Assembly: GCA_934098395.1 (NCBI GenBank)
Contig: CAKOOM010000002.1
Location: forward strand, 62,001 to 126,000
Length of the DNA stretch: 64,000 nt
DNA from: an uncultured Bacilli bacterium
GTDB taxonomy: Bacteria > Bacillota_I > Bacilli_A > RF39 > UBA660
Direction: 5' to 3'
Every line of letters begins with the position of its first letter. Position 1 is the first letter of the stretch. The notes beneath the pieces are model-generated. The model saw nothing but the letters and a program-made list of their open reading frames with translations. It ran no database searches and had not been told where the DNA came from. The position numbers were made by a program, and so were the translations under genes. This document shows, piece after piece, positions 24,694 to 33,733 of the stretch.

Positions 24694-26229
24694 ATGAGAA
24701 CAAAAAATTCTATAAAAAATATTATTATGAATTTTTTATATAATTTTTTAAATTATGGTTTGCGTTTTGCTTCACGTATAGTTTTTGTTAAAACCTTAGC
24801 TAAAGTATATCTTGGAGTAAATGGCTTACTATCCAATGTTTTGGGCATTTTAGCTTTAACTGAATTAGGTATAGGTACAGCAATTGGTTATAGTTTATAT
24901 GAACCGTTGGCAAAAAATAATACTAAAAAAGTTCGATCTTTAATGCAATTTTATAAAAAGGCTTATCGAATAATTGCATTGGTAGTTTTGGTTTTAGGAC
25001 TTATTCTTTTACCTGTTTTACCATATTTGATTAAAAATGGTGATGGTATTGAGAATTTAAATATTATATATATTATCTTTTTATTAAATATGGCTGTTGG
25101 ATATTTATTCTCTTATAAAAGAACTTTAGTTAGCTCTGACCAAAAAAATTATTTAATAGTTCCATTTACGATGTCTTTTAATATAATTACTTCTGCTTTG
25201 CAAATAGTTGTTTTACTTCTTTTCAAAAATTATATTGTATATCTTTTGGTGCAAAGTGTTTGTATTGTTTTGGAAAATATAATTGTTAATAGATATATTG
25301 ATAAAAAATATCCTTATTTAACAAGCAATGAAGAAATTTTACCAATAGGTAAAACAGAACTTGCTACTATTAAAACAAAAATAAAAGCTCTTTTACTTCA
25401 TAAGGTTGGTTCTTATACTTTAAGTTCAACTGATAATTTAATAATATCTAAATTAATTGGTATTGTTACTGTAGGTATATATTCAAATTATTCTTTGATT
25501 ATTAATATGATTAGTTCTTTTATATATTTATTAGTATCTAATGTTATAGCAAGTTTGGGCAATTTAATTGCTAGTGAGAATCCAAAAAAATGTTTTAAAG
25601 TATTTAATGAAATGAATTTTATTTGCTTTGTTTTATATGGTATAAGTTTTGTTTGTTTTATTAATTTGTTTAATCCTTTTATTGAACTTGCATTCGGTTC
25701 TAATTATTTATTAACTATGCCAGTTGTCTATATTATTGTTATAAACTTTTATTTAACTGGTTTAAATAATGTTGTTATTAGTATCCAAACGGCTAGTGGG
25801 TTGTATGAAAAGGATAAATATGTTCCTTTAATTCAATCAGCTGTAAATCTTGTAATAAGTATATATTTAGGTAAAAAAATAGGTCTTGCCGGTGTATTTA
25901 TTGGTACTATTATAAGTACTTTTATTCCTTTGATAGTTAAACCGGTTATTGTATATAAAAATGTATTTAAAGAAAATGTAACTTTATATTTTAAAGATTT
26001 TACTAAACAAGCTATAGTTGTTATTATTTCGGTATTTATTTCTACGTTTATTGCAAAATATGTTCAAATAAGTAATTTTTATATAAATTTTGTTGTACTA
26101 CTATTAATAAGTTTAGTTGTTCCATGTGTGATAATTTTTATTGTATTTCATAAAAATGAAGCTTATAAAAATGTTATTAGTAGAATTAAACATATTTTTA
26201 ATAATATTACTAAAAAAATTCGAGGTTGA
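24694..26229 (+). CDS. Polysaccharide flippase (Wzx/MOP superfamily)
   Basis: 511 residues with about 12-14 membrane helices; flips the undecaprenyl-linked repeat unit outward. N-terminal FRLASRIVFVKTLAKVYLGVNGLLSN-like segment (start KNIIMNFLYNFLNYGLRF) and STDNLIISKLIGIVTVGIYSNYSLI in the middle are characteristic of the PST-type exporters. GAGGTGAT ribosome site; 12 bases after the deacetylase gene and 4 bases before the next glycosyltransferase. Presence of a flippase plus a polymerase-like protein implies Wzx/Wzy-dependent assembly. Confidence 0.9.
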   Translation: MRTKNSIKNIIMNFLYNFLNYGLRFASRIVFVKTLAKVYLGVNGLLSNVLGILALTELGIGTAIGYSLYEPLAKNNTKKVRSLMQFYKKAYRIIALVVLVLGLILLPVLPYLIKNGDGIENLNIIYIIFLLNMAVGYLFSYKRTLVSSDQKNYLIVPFTMSFNIITSALQIVVLLLFKNYIVYLLVQSVCIVLENIIVNRYIDKKYPYLTSNEEILPIGKTELATIKTKIKALLLHKVGSYTLSSTDNLIISKLIGIVTVGIYSNYSLIINMISSFIYLLVSNVIASLGNLIASENPKKCFKVFNEMNFICFVLYGISFVCFINLFNPFIELAFGSNYLLTMPVVYIIVINFYLTGLNNVVISIQTASGLYEKDKYVPLIQSAVNLVISIYLGKKIGLAGVFIGTIISTFIPLIVKPVIVYKNVFKENVTLYFKDFTKQAIVVIISVFISTFIAKYVQISNFYINFVVLLLISLVVPCVIIFIVFHKNEAYKNVISRIKHIFNNITKKIRG

Positions 26230-26233
26230 TAAT

Positions 26234-27124
26234 ATGAAAAAACAAGCTATTTTGATAATGTATCATAATGACTATTATATTTTGGAAAAGTTACTTCAAC
26301 AAATTGATAATGAGAAATTTGATATTTTTCTTCATGTAGACAAAAAAACTAAAAATTTTAATTTTGAGTATACTAAAAATTTATTAAAAAAAAGCAATAT
26401 ATATTTTACTAAAAGAATTAATGTTAAGTGGAGTACTTTTAGTCAAATAAAATGTGAGTTATTATTATTAAAAGAAGCTACTAAAAATAATTATGCTTAT
26501 TATCATTTAATATCTGGTAATGATTTATTGATTAAATCAAGTGATAAGGTATATGAATTTTTTAATAAAATCAAAGATTACGAATTTGTTGCTTATCAAG
26601 ATTTTACCAAGGATGTTTCTGATAATACCTTAGATAGAATTAAATATTATCATTTCTTTAATTCTTATCGTCGCCATAATGGAAATTATTTAAAAAAAAT
26701 ACTAAGTAAAGTATATTATAGATTGTTATGGGTTCAGAAAAAAATAAAGGTTAATAGATTGAGAAATAATCAAATGGCTATTAAAAAAGGTGCTAATTGG
26801 TTTAGTATTACTAATGGGTTAGCTAAGTATTTATTATCTAAAGAGAAAGAAATATATAGAATGTATCGTTATAGTAATTGTGCTGATGAGATATTTCTTC
26901 AAACAATTACCTATAATAGTGAGTTTAAAAATAAGATTTATCATGAATATTTTGATGAACATGAAAATATAAAAAGACATATTGATTGGAAAAGAGGAGA
27001 ACCTTATGTTTTTACTATTAATGATTATCAAGAATTAATCAATAGTTCTGCTTTTTTTGCTCGTAAATTTTCTAGCGTAAAAGACCGTGAAATAATTGAT
27101 AAAATATATAAAAAGACAATTTAA
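26234..27124 (+). CDS. Core-2/I-branching-like glycosyltransferase
   Basis: 296 residues. KKQAILIMYHNDYYILEKLL and FDIFLHVDKKTK at the N-terminus, VKWSTFSQIKCELLLLKEA, YYHLISGNDLLIKS (HLxSGxD) and NCADEIFLQTITYNS match the GT14-like 'core-2/I-branching' bacterial family, putative N-acetylglucosaminyl- or xylosyl-type transferases. Acceptor unknown. ATG 26234 follows GAGGTTGATAAT; a longer frame that overlaps the flippase is unlikely. Second gene after the flippase in a continuous run of transferases. Confidence 0.82.
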   Translation: MKKQAILIMYHNDYYILEKLLQQIDNEKFDIFLHVDKKTKNFNFEYTKNLLKKSNIYFTKRINVKWSTFSQIKCELLLLKEATKNNYAYYHLISGNDLLIKSSDKVYEFFNKIKDYEFVAYQDFTKDVSDNTLDRIKYYHFFNSYRRHNGNYLKKILSKVYYRLLWVQKKIKVNRLRNNQMAIKKGANWFSITNGLAKYLLSKEKEIYRMYRYSNCADEIFLQTITYNSEFKNKIYHEYFDEHENIKRHIDWKRGEPYVFTINDYQELINSSAFFARKFSSVKDREIIDKIYKKTI

Positions 27125-27139
27125 TTGAAAGGAGCAAGT

Positions 27140-28105
27140 ATGATTAAATTAAGTGTTATAGTACCTGTATATAATGTTGAGAAATATATTAATAAGTGTT
27201 TGGATAGTTTAATTAATCAAACATTAAAAGATATAGAATTTATCTTTGTTAATGATGGCTCTCTAGATAATAGTGTAAAAATAATAAAAGAATATCAGAA
27301 AAAAGATAAGCGTATAAAACTGTTTAATAAAAAAAATGGTGGACAGGCGTCAGCTAGAAACTTAGGTTTAAAAAACGCTAATGGAGAATATATTGCTTTT
27401 TTAGATAGTGATGATTATGTTAAAGAAGATATGTATGAAATTTTGTATAATAGAGCTAAAAAAGATAATTTAGATATAGTTATTTGTAATTATTATTTGG
27501 TATATCCTGAGAAGATTATAGAAAATCGTTTAAGTATTACTAATAATATGGAAAAAATTATTTCACCTAGGGAATATATTGTGTTAAGCCCTAGTCCTTG
27601 GAATAAAATTATTCGTCATGAATATTTGACTAAACAGAATTTTATGTTTCCAGAGGGGATTATATATGAAGATTTGGCGTCTATTCCTTTATTAGGATTA
27701 GGTAATCCAAAAACAGTATTTTTGAATCAATGTCTGCATTATTATGTTCAGAGTTCTTCTTCAACAATGAGAAATATTGAATATAAGTCTAAATATGAAA
27801 ATATTTTTCCTGCTACTGAATATTTATATAATAATATGATTGGTAGAGGATACGATAGGGAATTAGAATATTTATTAACGTATCATTTATTATATTTGGG
27901 TAGTTTAAACTTTTATAAATTTAAAAAATATCAACAAATAGATATTATTTCTGCTAATATGAAAAAATATTTTTCTAAATGGTATAAAAATGAATTAGTA
28001 AAATTAAAATTTACTAAAAAACAAATATTTTATATGCAGTTATTTTATCATAAAAAATATTTTTTGATTGATATATACAGGAGGTTTGTTAACAAACATG
28101 AGTAA
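27140..28105 (+). CDS. Family 2 glycosyltransferase
   Basis: 321 residues, GT-A fold. KLSVIVPVYNVEKYINKCL, FIFVNDGSLDNS, NGGQASARNLGLKNANGEY and FLDSDDYV (the DxD-type metal motif, about residues 86-93) form the donor half; the C-terminal ~200 residues are acceptor-specific. ATG 27140 follows AAAGGAG. It overlaps the next gene by 8 bases. Similar to, but clearly diverged from, the two adjacent GT2 proteins at 29753 and 30716. Confidence 0.9.
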   Translation: MIKLSVIVPVYNVEKYINKCLDSLINQTLKDIEFIFVNDGSLDNSVKIIKEYQKKDKRIKLFNKKNGGQASARNLGLKNANGEYIAFLDSDDYVKEDMYEILYNRAKKDNLDIVICNYYLVYPEKIIENRLSITNNMEKIISPREYIVLSPSPWNKIIRHEYLTKQNFMFPEGIIYEDLASIPLLGLGNPKTVFLNQCLHYYVQSSSSTMRNIEYKSKYENIFPATEYLYNNMIGRGYDRELEYLLTYHLLYLGSLNFYKFKKYQQIDIISANMKKYFSKWYKNELVKLKFTKKQIFYMQLFYHKKYFLIDIYRRFVNKHE

Positions 28106-29582
28106 GAGTAAAAAAATAATTAAATATAGCATTTTAATTTTGTTTTTAATGCTTCCTATAATTGACTGTATTCGTCGTACACCGATTAAAGACTTTGAAA
28201 TATTTCATTTTTCTATTATTGAAATATTTAATATTATAATAATAGGTTATACGACTGTATTGACTTTAATTAATTTGATACATAAAAAGAAGGAATATAT
28301 TCCTTTAATTATTTATAGTATTATTTTATTAGGATATGTTTTTCTTCACAATTTAAATATTTTACATTTTGATTCTAGTATATTTCCTGATAGTGATACT
28401 AATATTATCACTGAAACATATTATATTATTCGGGTTTATTATATTCCGGTGTTATTATTATTTACACTTGTTAAAAATAGAGATATTTTTAACCTTGATT
28501 TTTATGCTAAATTGGTTAAGAGTTTAATATGTATTATATCTTTAATGTTAATATTATTAAATATATTTAAATTATCATTTGCTACGTATGCTGCTACTAA
28601 TGATGAGTTTCTTAGGTATAATATATTTGATTTTTATAAGTCATCTGACTCTTTTAAATTGTTAAGTACTAGGGGTTGGTTTGACTCTGGTAATGAAATA
28701 TCAGCTATTTTGTTTATGCTTTTTCCAATTAATATTTATTTATTATTTAAGGAAAATAAAAAAAGTAATGTTTTATTATATATAATTCAATTTTTAGCAA
28801 TGATTATTTTAGGCACTAGAGTGTCTGCTATTGGGGCTATTTTAATTACTGGAGTCGCAATAATTATAAATATATTAACTAAATTTATTAATAATGACAA
28901 AATTAATTATAAATTAATTATTTGTGGTGCATTATGTACAGCTTATTTCTTTGTGTCTCCTATTGGTATGTATACCATGGGACATAAACAACTTAATTAC
29001 AATATTGAAGATGAACATAATGAACATTTAAGAGAGTTAACGAATGAAGATGAAATATCAGATTATATTCTTAATAGTTTGTATGAATTTCGTATAAGTG
29101 AGGATCTTATTAAATTGTATCCTGTAAAAAATGATCCTACATTTTGGAAAAATATTGCTTTAGGTAATAGAAATCTGAATAATGATTCACGTGTTATGAA
29201 AACTGAAATTATTAAAAGGATTAAAGAAAGAAATAATAATAAGTATGATAGTTACTTGGGAATGGGATATACTATTAATTTTATGGATTTAGAGCGTGAT
29301 TATGTTTACCAATATTATTTGTTTGGTTTACTTGGTATTATCCTTATATTACCTCAATTGTTTGTTTGTTTTAAAACGGGAATTAATTGCTTGAAAAATA
29401 TTCGTCAAATTCACTTGTTATCAACTGTATTAGTGGCTATGGGACCAGCTTTGGGCTTTGTTGTTGCATATTACTCAGGACATGTTTTTGGATGGATTAG
29501 TCCAAGTTATATTTTAGTTTTAACCATAGCTATTTTTAATGCTAAAAATTATTATGATTTAAATTCTAATAATATTAATTAA
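28098..29582 (+). CDS. O-antigen polymerase/ligase-like membrane protein (Wzy candidate)
   Basis: 494 residues with about 10-12 helices and a large (~130-residue) outer loop between residues ~300 and 430. ILGTRVSAIGAILIT (Gly-Thr-Arg) resembles the conserved segment in O-antigen ligase/polymerase family proteins. In a Wzx/Wzy system it would join flipped repeat units. ATG 28098 follows GGAGGT with a rather long 12-base gap; it overlaps the GT2 gene. Terminator follows, ending the second unit. Confidence 0.78.
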   Translation: MSKSKKIIKYSILILFLMLPIIDCIRRTPIKDFEIFHFSIIEIFNIIIIGYTTVLTLINLIHKKKEYIPLIIYSIILLGYVFLHNLNILHFDSSIFPDSDTNIITETYYIIRVYYIPVLLLFTLVKNRDIFNLDFYAKLVKSLICIISLMLILLNIFKLSFATYAATNDEFLRYNIFDFYKSSDSFKLLSTRGWFDSGNEISAILFMLFPINIYLLFKENKKSNVLLYIIQFLAMIILGTRVSAIGAILITGVAIIINILTKFINNDKINYKLIICGALCTAYFFVSPIGMYTMGHKQLNYNIEDEHNEHLRELTNEDEISDYILNSLYEFRISEDLIKLYPVKNDPTFWKNIALGNRNLNNDSRVMKTEIIKRIKERNNNKYDSYLGMGYTINFMDLERDYVYQYYLFGLLGIILILPQLFVCFKTGINCLKNIRQIHLLSTVLVAMGPALGFVVAYYSGHVFGWISPSYILVLTIAIFNAKNYYDLNSNNIN

Positions 29583-29594
29583 TATTTTTTAAAG

Positions 29595-29620
29595 AACTAT
29601 TTGTATTAATAGTTTCTTTT
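29595..29620 (+). terminator. Terminator after the polymerase gene
   Basis: AACTATT (29595-29601) pairs with AATAGTT (29608-29614), followed by TTCTTTTT. Confidence 0.65.
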
Positions 29621-29680
29621 TACTATATACAGGTAATTTAGTTATATTAACTTTGTTGCTGTTTGAATGCATAGAATATC

Positions 29681-29709
29681 TTGACATTTATACGTATTTG
29701 TAATACGAT
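29681..29709 (+). promoter_or_regulatory. Promoter with inverted repeat across the -10
   Basis: TTGACA (29681-29686), 17 bases, TACGAT (29704-29709). CGTATT-TGT-AATACG (29693-29707) is a perfect 6-bp inverted repeat lying over the spacer and -10, a position typical of a repressor operator. It drives the GT2-GT2-LicD unit. Confidence 0.55.
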
Positions 29710-29752
29710 ATGTTTAAGAATACTTAGTAATTTATAGAGAGTGGGTAATTAA

Positions 29753-30703
29753 ATGACTAATCCAAAAGTGAGTGTAATAGTTCCAGTTTATAATGTGGAA
29801 AAATATTTAAGTAAATGTCTTGATTCTATTGTAAATCAAACATTAAAGGATATAGAAATAATTGTAGTTAATGATGGTAGTCCAGATAATAGTCAGAAAA
29901 TAATTGATAATTATTGCAAAAAGTATAAAAATATCAAATCTTTTATTAAAAAAAATGGAGGATTATCTGATACAAGAAATTTTGGAATAAAAAAATCTCA
30001 CGGAGATTATTTAATTTTTATTGATAGTGATGATTATGTTAAGGAAACTATGCTTGAAAAAATGTGGAACGTTGCAATAAATAAAAATATGGATATTGTT
30101 GTTTGCAATTGTATTCAAGTATATGAAAACGGATTTGAACAGGAAATAAAATCTAATTTAGAGATGTCTGATGATAATATTAAAAATTATTTGATTTCAC
30201 CTCCGATGGCTTGCACTAGGTTATATAAAAAAGAATTGTTTGATGATAAAAAATTTAAAAAAAATATATTTTATGAAGATTTAGAACTTACTCCTAAGTT
30301 AGTGAAATATACTAAAAATATTGAATTTATTGATGAAGGACTATATTATTATTTACAAAGGAATGGATCTATTATGAAACAAAAGAAGTTTAATGATAGA
30401 TTGTTAGATATATTTGATGTATTATACTCTTTAAAAAAAGAGTTATATAACGAATATTCAGAAGAGGTTGAATATTTATATATTACACATTTATTAAGAA
30501 CTGCTACTCTTAGATTTTTAGAGTATGAAAATACTAAAATATATTTAGATAAAATAGTTGAAATTATGCATAATGAATTTCCATCTTGGAGAAAAAATAA
30601 ATATTACAGAAAATCAAGTAGAAAGTTAAGAATAATATGTTTTTTAGCCTATATGAAAATGTATAAATTGTTAAAGATTATTAAATTAATAACAAAAAAG
30701 TAG
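29753..30703 (+). CDS. Family 2 glycosyltransferase (paralogue A)
   Basis: 316 residues. Donor half: KVSVIVPVYNVEKYLSKCL, IIVVNDGSPDNSQKIID, NGGLSDTRNFGIKKSHGDY and FIDSDDYV. The first ~100 residues are nearly the same as those of the next gene at both protein and DNA level, whereas the acceptor halves differ, as expected after tandem duplication with diversification. Predicted soluble or peripheral, working on the lipid-linked repeat. Behind a GAGTGGG-type site and its own promoter. Confidence 0.9.
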   Translation: MTNPKVSVIVPVYNVEKYLSKCLDSIVNQTLKDIEIIVVNDGSPDNSQKIIDNYCKKYKNIKSFIKKNGGLSDTRNFGIKKSHGDYLIFIDSDDYVKETMLEKMWNVAINKNMDIVVCNCIQVYENGFEQEIKSNLEMSDDNIKNYLISPPMACTRLYKKELFDDKKFKKNIFYEDLELTPKLVKYTKNIEFIDEGLYYYLQRNGSIMKQKKFNDRLLDIFDVLYSLKKELYNEYSEEVEYLYITHLLRTATLRFLEYENTKIYLDKIVEIMHNEFPSWRKNKYYRKSSRKLRIICFLAYMKMYKLLKIIKLITKK

Positions 30704-30715
30704 GAGTCAACGATA

Positions 30716-31669
30716 ATGAAGAAAATAAAAGTAAGTATCATAGTTCCAGTTTATAATGTGGAAGAATATTTAGCTAGGTGTTTAGATAGTTTGGTTAATC
30801 AATCACTAAAAGATATTGAAATAATCGTAGTTAATGATGGCAGTCCGGATAATAGCCAAAAAATAATTGATGATTACTGCAAGAAGTATAAAAATGTTAA
30901 ATCTTTTATTAAAGAAAATGGTGGCTTATCGGATGCAAGAAATTTTGGAATAGAAAAAGCCCAAGGAGAGTATATTGCTTTTTTAGATAGTGATGATTAT
31001 GTTACTACAGATATGTATATGGAGATGTACAATAAGGCTATTAGTGGCGATTTTGATATGGTTGTATGTGATTTAAACTATGTATATGATGATAAAATTA
31101 TAAAGGCATCATGTAACGTAAAGAAGGATACAAATAATATAAAGGATGTAATGCTAAATATATATCCAGCAGCTTGGAACAAGATATTTAAAAGAAATCT
31201 TATGGATAAGGGTATAAGATTTAAAAAGGGTGTATGGTTTGAAGATGTAGAATTTATTTATCGATTGCTTCCTTATATAAATACCATTGGAGTTGTACAT
31301 AAGACATTTAATCAATATGTTCAAAGAGAAGGTTCAATAACTAATACTATTAATAAGAAATTATATCATTATATAGATAATTGGAATGGAATAGTAGAGT
31401 ATTATAAAAAAAATAATTTATATGAAGATTATAAATTAGAACTTGAATATTGTTATGTAAGATATATATATGCAACGTTTATTAAACAAGCTAGTAAATA
31501 TAATTATAAAGATTATATGGATGCCGTGGAGAGTGCAATTAGCAATGTACGGAAAAACTTTCCTAAATATAAGAAAAACAAATATTTCTATAAGAGTTTA
31601 AAAGGAATATATATGTTAATGTTTAATAAACAAATAGCTAAGATTATATATAAAAAATATAATAAATAG
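30716..31669 (+). CDS. Family 2 glycosyltransferase (paralogue B)
   Basis: 317 residues, 12 bases after paralogue A. KVSIIVPVYNVEEYLARCL, IIVVNDGSPDNSQKIIDDY, NGGLSDARNFGIEKAQGEY and FLDSDDYV are conserved; FEDVEFIYRLLP marks the acceptor-side Glu-Asp motif. Probably adds a different sugar from paralogue A. It is followed 12 bases later by the third LicD gene, so its product sugar may be the site that LicD decorates. Confidence 0.9.
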   Translation: MKKIKVSIIVPVYNVEEYLARCLDSLVNQSLKDIEIIVVNDGSPDNSQKIIDDYCKKYKNVKSFIKENGGLSDARNFGIEKAQGEYIAFLDSDDYVTTDMYMEMYNKAISGDFDMVVCDLNYVYDDKIIKASCNVKKDTNNIKDVMLNIYPAAWNKIFKRNLMDKGIRFKKGVWFEDVEFIYRLLPYINTIGVVHKTFNQYVQREGSITNTINKKLYHYIDNWNGIVEYYKKNNLYEDYKLELEYCYVRYIYATFIKQASKYNYKDYMDAVESAISNVRKNFPKYKKNKYFYKSLKGIYMLMFNKQIAKIIYKKYNK

Positions 31670-31681
31670 GAGGAATTATAA

Positions 31682-32482
31682 TTGAAATCAAGTGATTTAA
31701 AAAAATTAAAAGTAGAAGAAAAAAAGATATTAGATTATTTTGTTAAATTTTGTGAAGAAAATAAATTAACATATTATCTTGCATATGGTACATTAATTGG
31801 TGCAGTTAGACACAAAGGGTTTATTCCATGGGATGATGATATTGATGTTCATATGCCAGCAGATGATTATATAAAATTTTTAAAATTATTTAAAGAAAAA
31901 AATAAAAATGATGATTATTTTCTTCAGACTATTGAAACAGAAAAATACTATCATGCTACTTTTGCTAAAATAAGAAAAAATCATAGTTGTATGGTTGAAA
32001 AAGATTGGAGTTATATGAAAATACATAAGGGTATTAATATTGATATTTTCCCTTTGTATCCATATCCAGATAATCAAAATGATAGAAGAAAATTTAGATT
32101 TTTACTTAAATTATCTACATTATTGGTAAGTAAAAATAATAAAACAAGTAGTATTAAAAATAAAATTGTTTTTGGAATATTAAGAGTTATTCCAAGAAAA
32201 GTTACTAATAAATGGTCTAGTAATATTATTTATAAATTGTTAAATTATAGAGGTACTTATAGTAAATATATTACTGAGGCATGTGAAGTTGGCTATGATA
32301 GAGAGTGGTTTGATAATAGTACTAAATTAGAATTTGAAGGAACTAAGTATAATGTTCCATCAGGATATGATTCGGTACTTACTAGCTGTTATGGCGATTA
32401 TATGACTCCTCCAAAGGTTGAAGATAGAACGGGTCATGGAGATATAATTTTGAGTTTTGATAAGAATTATGAAGAATTATAG
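31682..32482 (+). CDS. LicD family phosphotransferase (copy 3, TTG start)
   Basis: 266 residues with YGTLIGAVRHKGF followed by IPWDDDIDVHM (residues ~35-58), INIDIFPLYPYP and YGDYMTPP. It begins with TTG at 31682 behind AGGAGG (31669-31674), with no better ATG in frame. The family transfers phosphocholine or another phospho-substituent from a CDP donor. Last gene of the GT2-GT2-LicD unit. Confidence 0.88.
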   Translation: MKSSDLKKLKVEEKKILDYFVKFCEENKLTYYLAYGTLIGAVRHKGFIPWDDDIDVHMPADDYIKFLKLFKEKNKNDDYFLQTIETEKYYHATFAKIRKNHSCMVEKDWSYMKIHKGINIDIFPLYPYPDNQNDRRKFRFLLKLSTLLVSKNNKTSSIKNKIVFGILRVIPRKVTNKWSSNIIYKLLNYRGTYSKYITEACEVGYDREWFDNSTKLEFEGTKYNVPSGYDSVLTSCYGDYMTPPKVEDRTGHGDIILSFDKNYEEL

Positions 32483-32505
32483 TAAAAAATAGATGATACT
32501 ATGTT

Positions 32506-32535
32506 TTGGCTAATTTTCACTTTAATTATTATAAT
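32506..32535 (+). promoter_or_regulatory. Promoter of the GT4 to acyltransferase unit
   Basis: TTGGCT (32506-32511), 18 bases, TATAAT (32530-32535), ahead of the GT4 gene. Confidence 0.5.
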
Positions 32536-32566
32536 GTATGGTTTTTAGATAGAAAAGGAGAATAGA

Positions 32567-33733
32567 ATGAAAAATGTTTTATTTTTACAATTGTTAGGCA
32601 AAACATATGGTGGAGTTTGGCAAGTAAATAAAGTCATAGGTGGTTACCTTGCAGATAATAACTATGATGTTTCGATTGTATCTATTAGGGATAATAAAAG
32701 AAATATTGTTTTGGATTATAATAAGAAAATTAAAATACATACAATTAATCCAAACGATTTATGGGGAACTTTTTCTGGAAGTGAAATTCGAGATGAGGTT
32801 AGAAAAACACATGTTGTAAGTGCTTTTAAAATGTTATTTTCTAGAATTAAATATAAACTTGGCTTGAAAAAAGATATTAAAAAATTACATCATTATATAA
32901 ATGAAATTAATCCAGATTATATAATTGTAACGCATTATCAAATTTTGGATATGATACCTAAATCATTTTTGAAAAGAACTATATATGAACATCATTCTTC
33001 TTTGAAAATGGCCTTGGATAATCCAGCAAATAAGAAAACGTTATATAAGTATAATAACATAGTTAGATATGTGTGGTTAACAAAAAAAACAATGGAAAAT
33101 GCTGAAAAGATCGGCTTAAAAAGAAATATGTATATTTATAATCCTGTAAAATTTAATTGTTCTTCACAAGCTAATGTGATAAAAAATAAAAAAATAATTG
33201 TTATATCTAGACTTTCAGCTGAAAAGAGAATTACTTTAATGATTGATATTGTTAAGAAGGTTTTTGCTGACGTGAAATATAAAGATTGGACTTTTGAAAT
33301 TTATGGAGAAGGAAAGTATCAAAATGATATTGTTAATATGATTAAAAATAACAAACAAATTAAATTTATGGGATTAACAGATGATTCAAAAGATGTATTA
33401 TTGAATTCTTCTATAAATTTAAATACTTCAATTCACGAAGGTTTTTGTTTGTCAATTTTGGAAGCTATTGAATGTGGAGTTCCTACAATTTCTTTTAATT
33501 TTGGTGAATCTGTTTTTGAAGAAATTATAGATAATGAAACAGGATATATTGCAAGTGATACTGATGATTTTGTAAATAAATTAAAATGTTTGATGGATGA
33601 TTCTGATAAGCTTAGAGACATGTCTAATGAATGTAAGAAGTTTTCCAAAAATTTTCATGTTGAATCAGTTATTGATGAATGGATGGCTTTGTTCGATGAA
33701 ATAGATAAGGAGAATTGTTATGAAAAAAAATAA
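32567..33733 (+). CDS. Family 4 glycosyltransferase
   Basis: 388 residues, GT-B fold. GKTYGGVWQVNKVIGGYL at the N-terminus (donor/acceptor loop), IVISRLSAEKR in the middle, and NTSIHEGFCLSILEAIECGVP (the EGFxxxxxE nucleotide-sugar motif) near residue 290. Retaining transferase, sugar unknown. AAAGGAG site. It overlaps the next membrane protein gene by 14 bases, starting a run of four overlapping genes. Confidence 0.92.
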   Translation: MKNVLFLQLLGKTYGGVWQVNKVIGGYLADNNYDVSIVSIRDNKRNIVLDYNKKIKIHTINPNDLWGTFSGSEIRDEVRKTHVVSAFKMLFSRIKYKLGLKKDIKKLHHYINEINPDYIIVTHYQILDMIPKSFLKRTIYEHHSSLKMALDNPANKKTLYKYNNIVRYVWLTKKTMENAEKIGLKRNMYIYNPVKFNCSSQANVIKNKKIIVISRLSAEKRITLMIDIVKKVFADVKYKDWTFEIYGEGKYQNDIVNMIKNNKQIKFMGLTDDSKDVLLNSSINLNTSIHEGFCLSILEAIECGVPTISFNFGESVFEEIIDNETGYIASDTDDFVNKLKCLMDDSDKLRDMSNECKKFSKNFHVESVIDEWMALFDEIDKENCYEKK

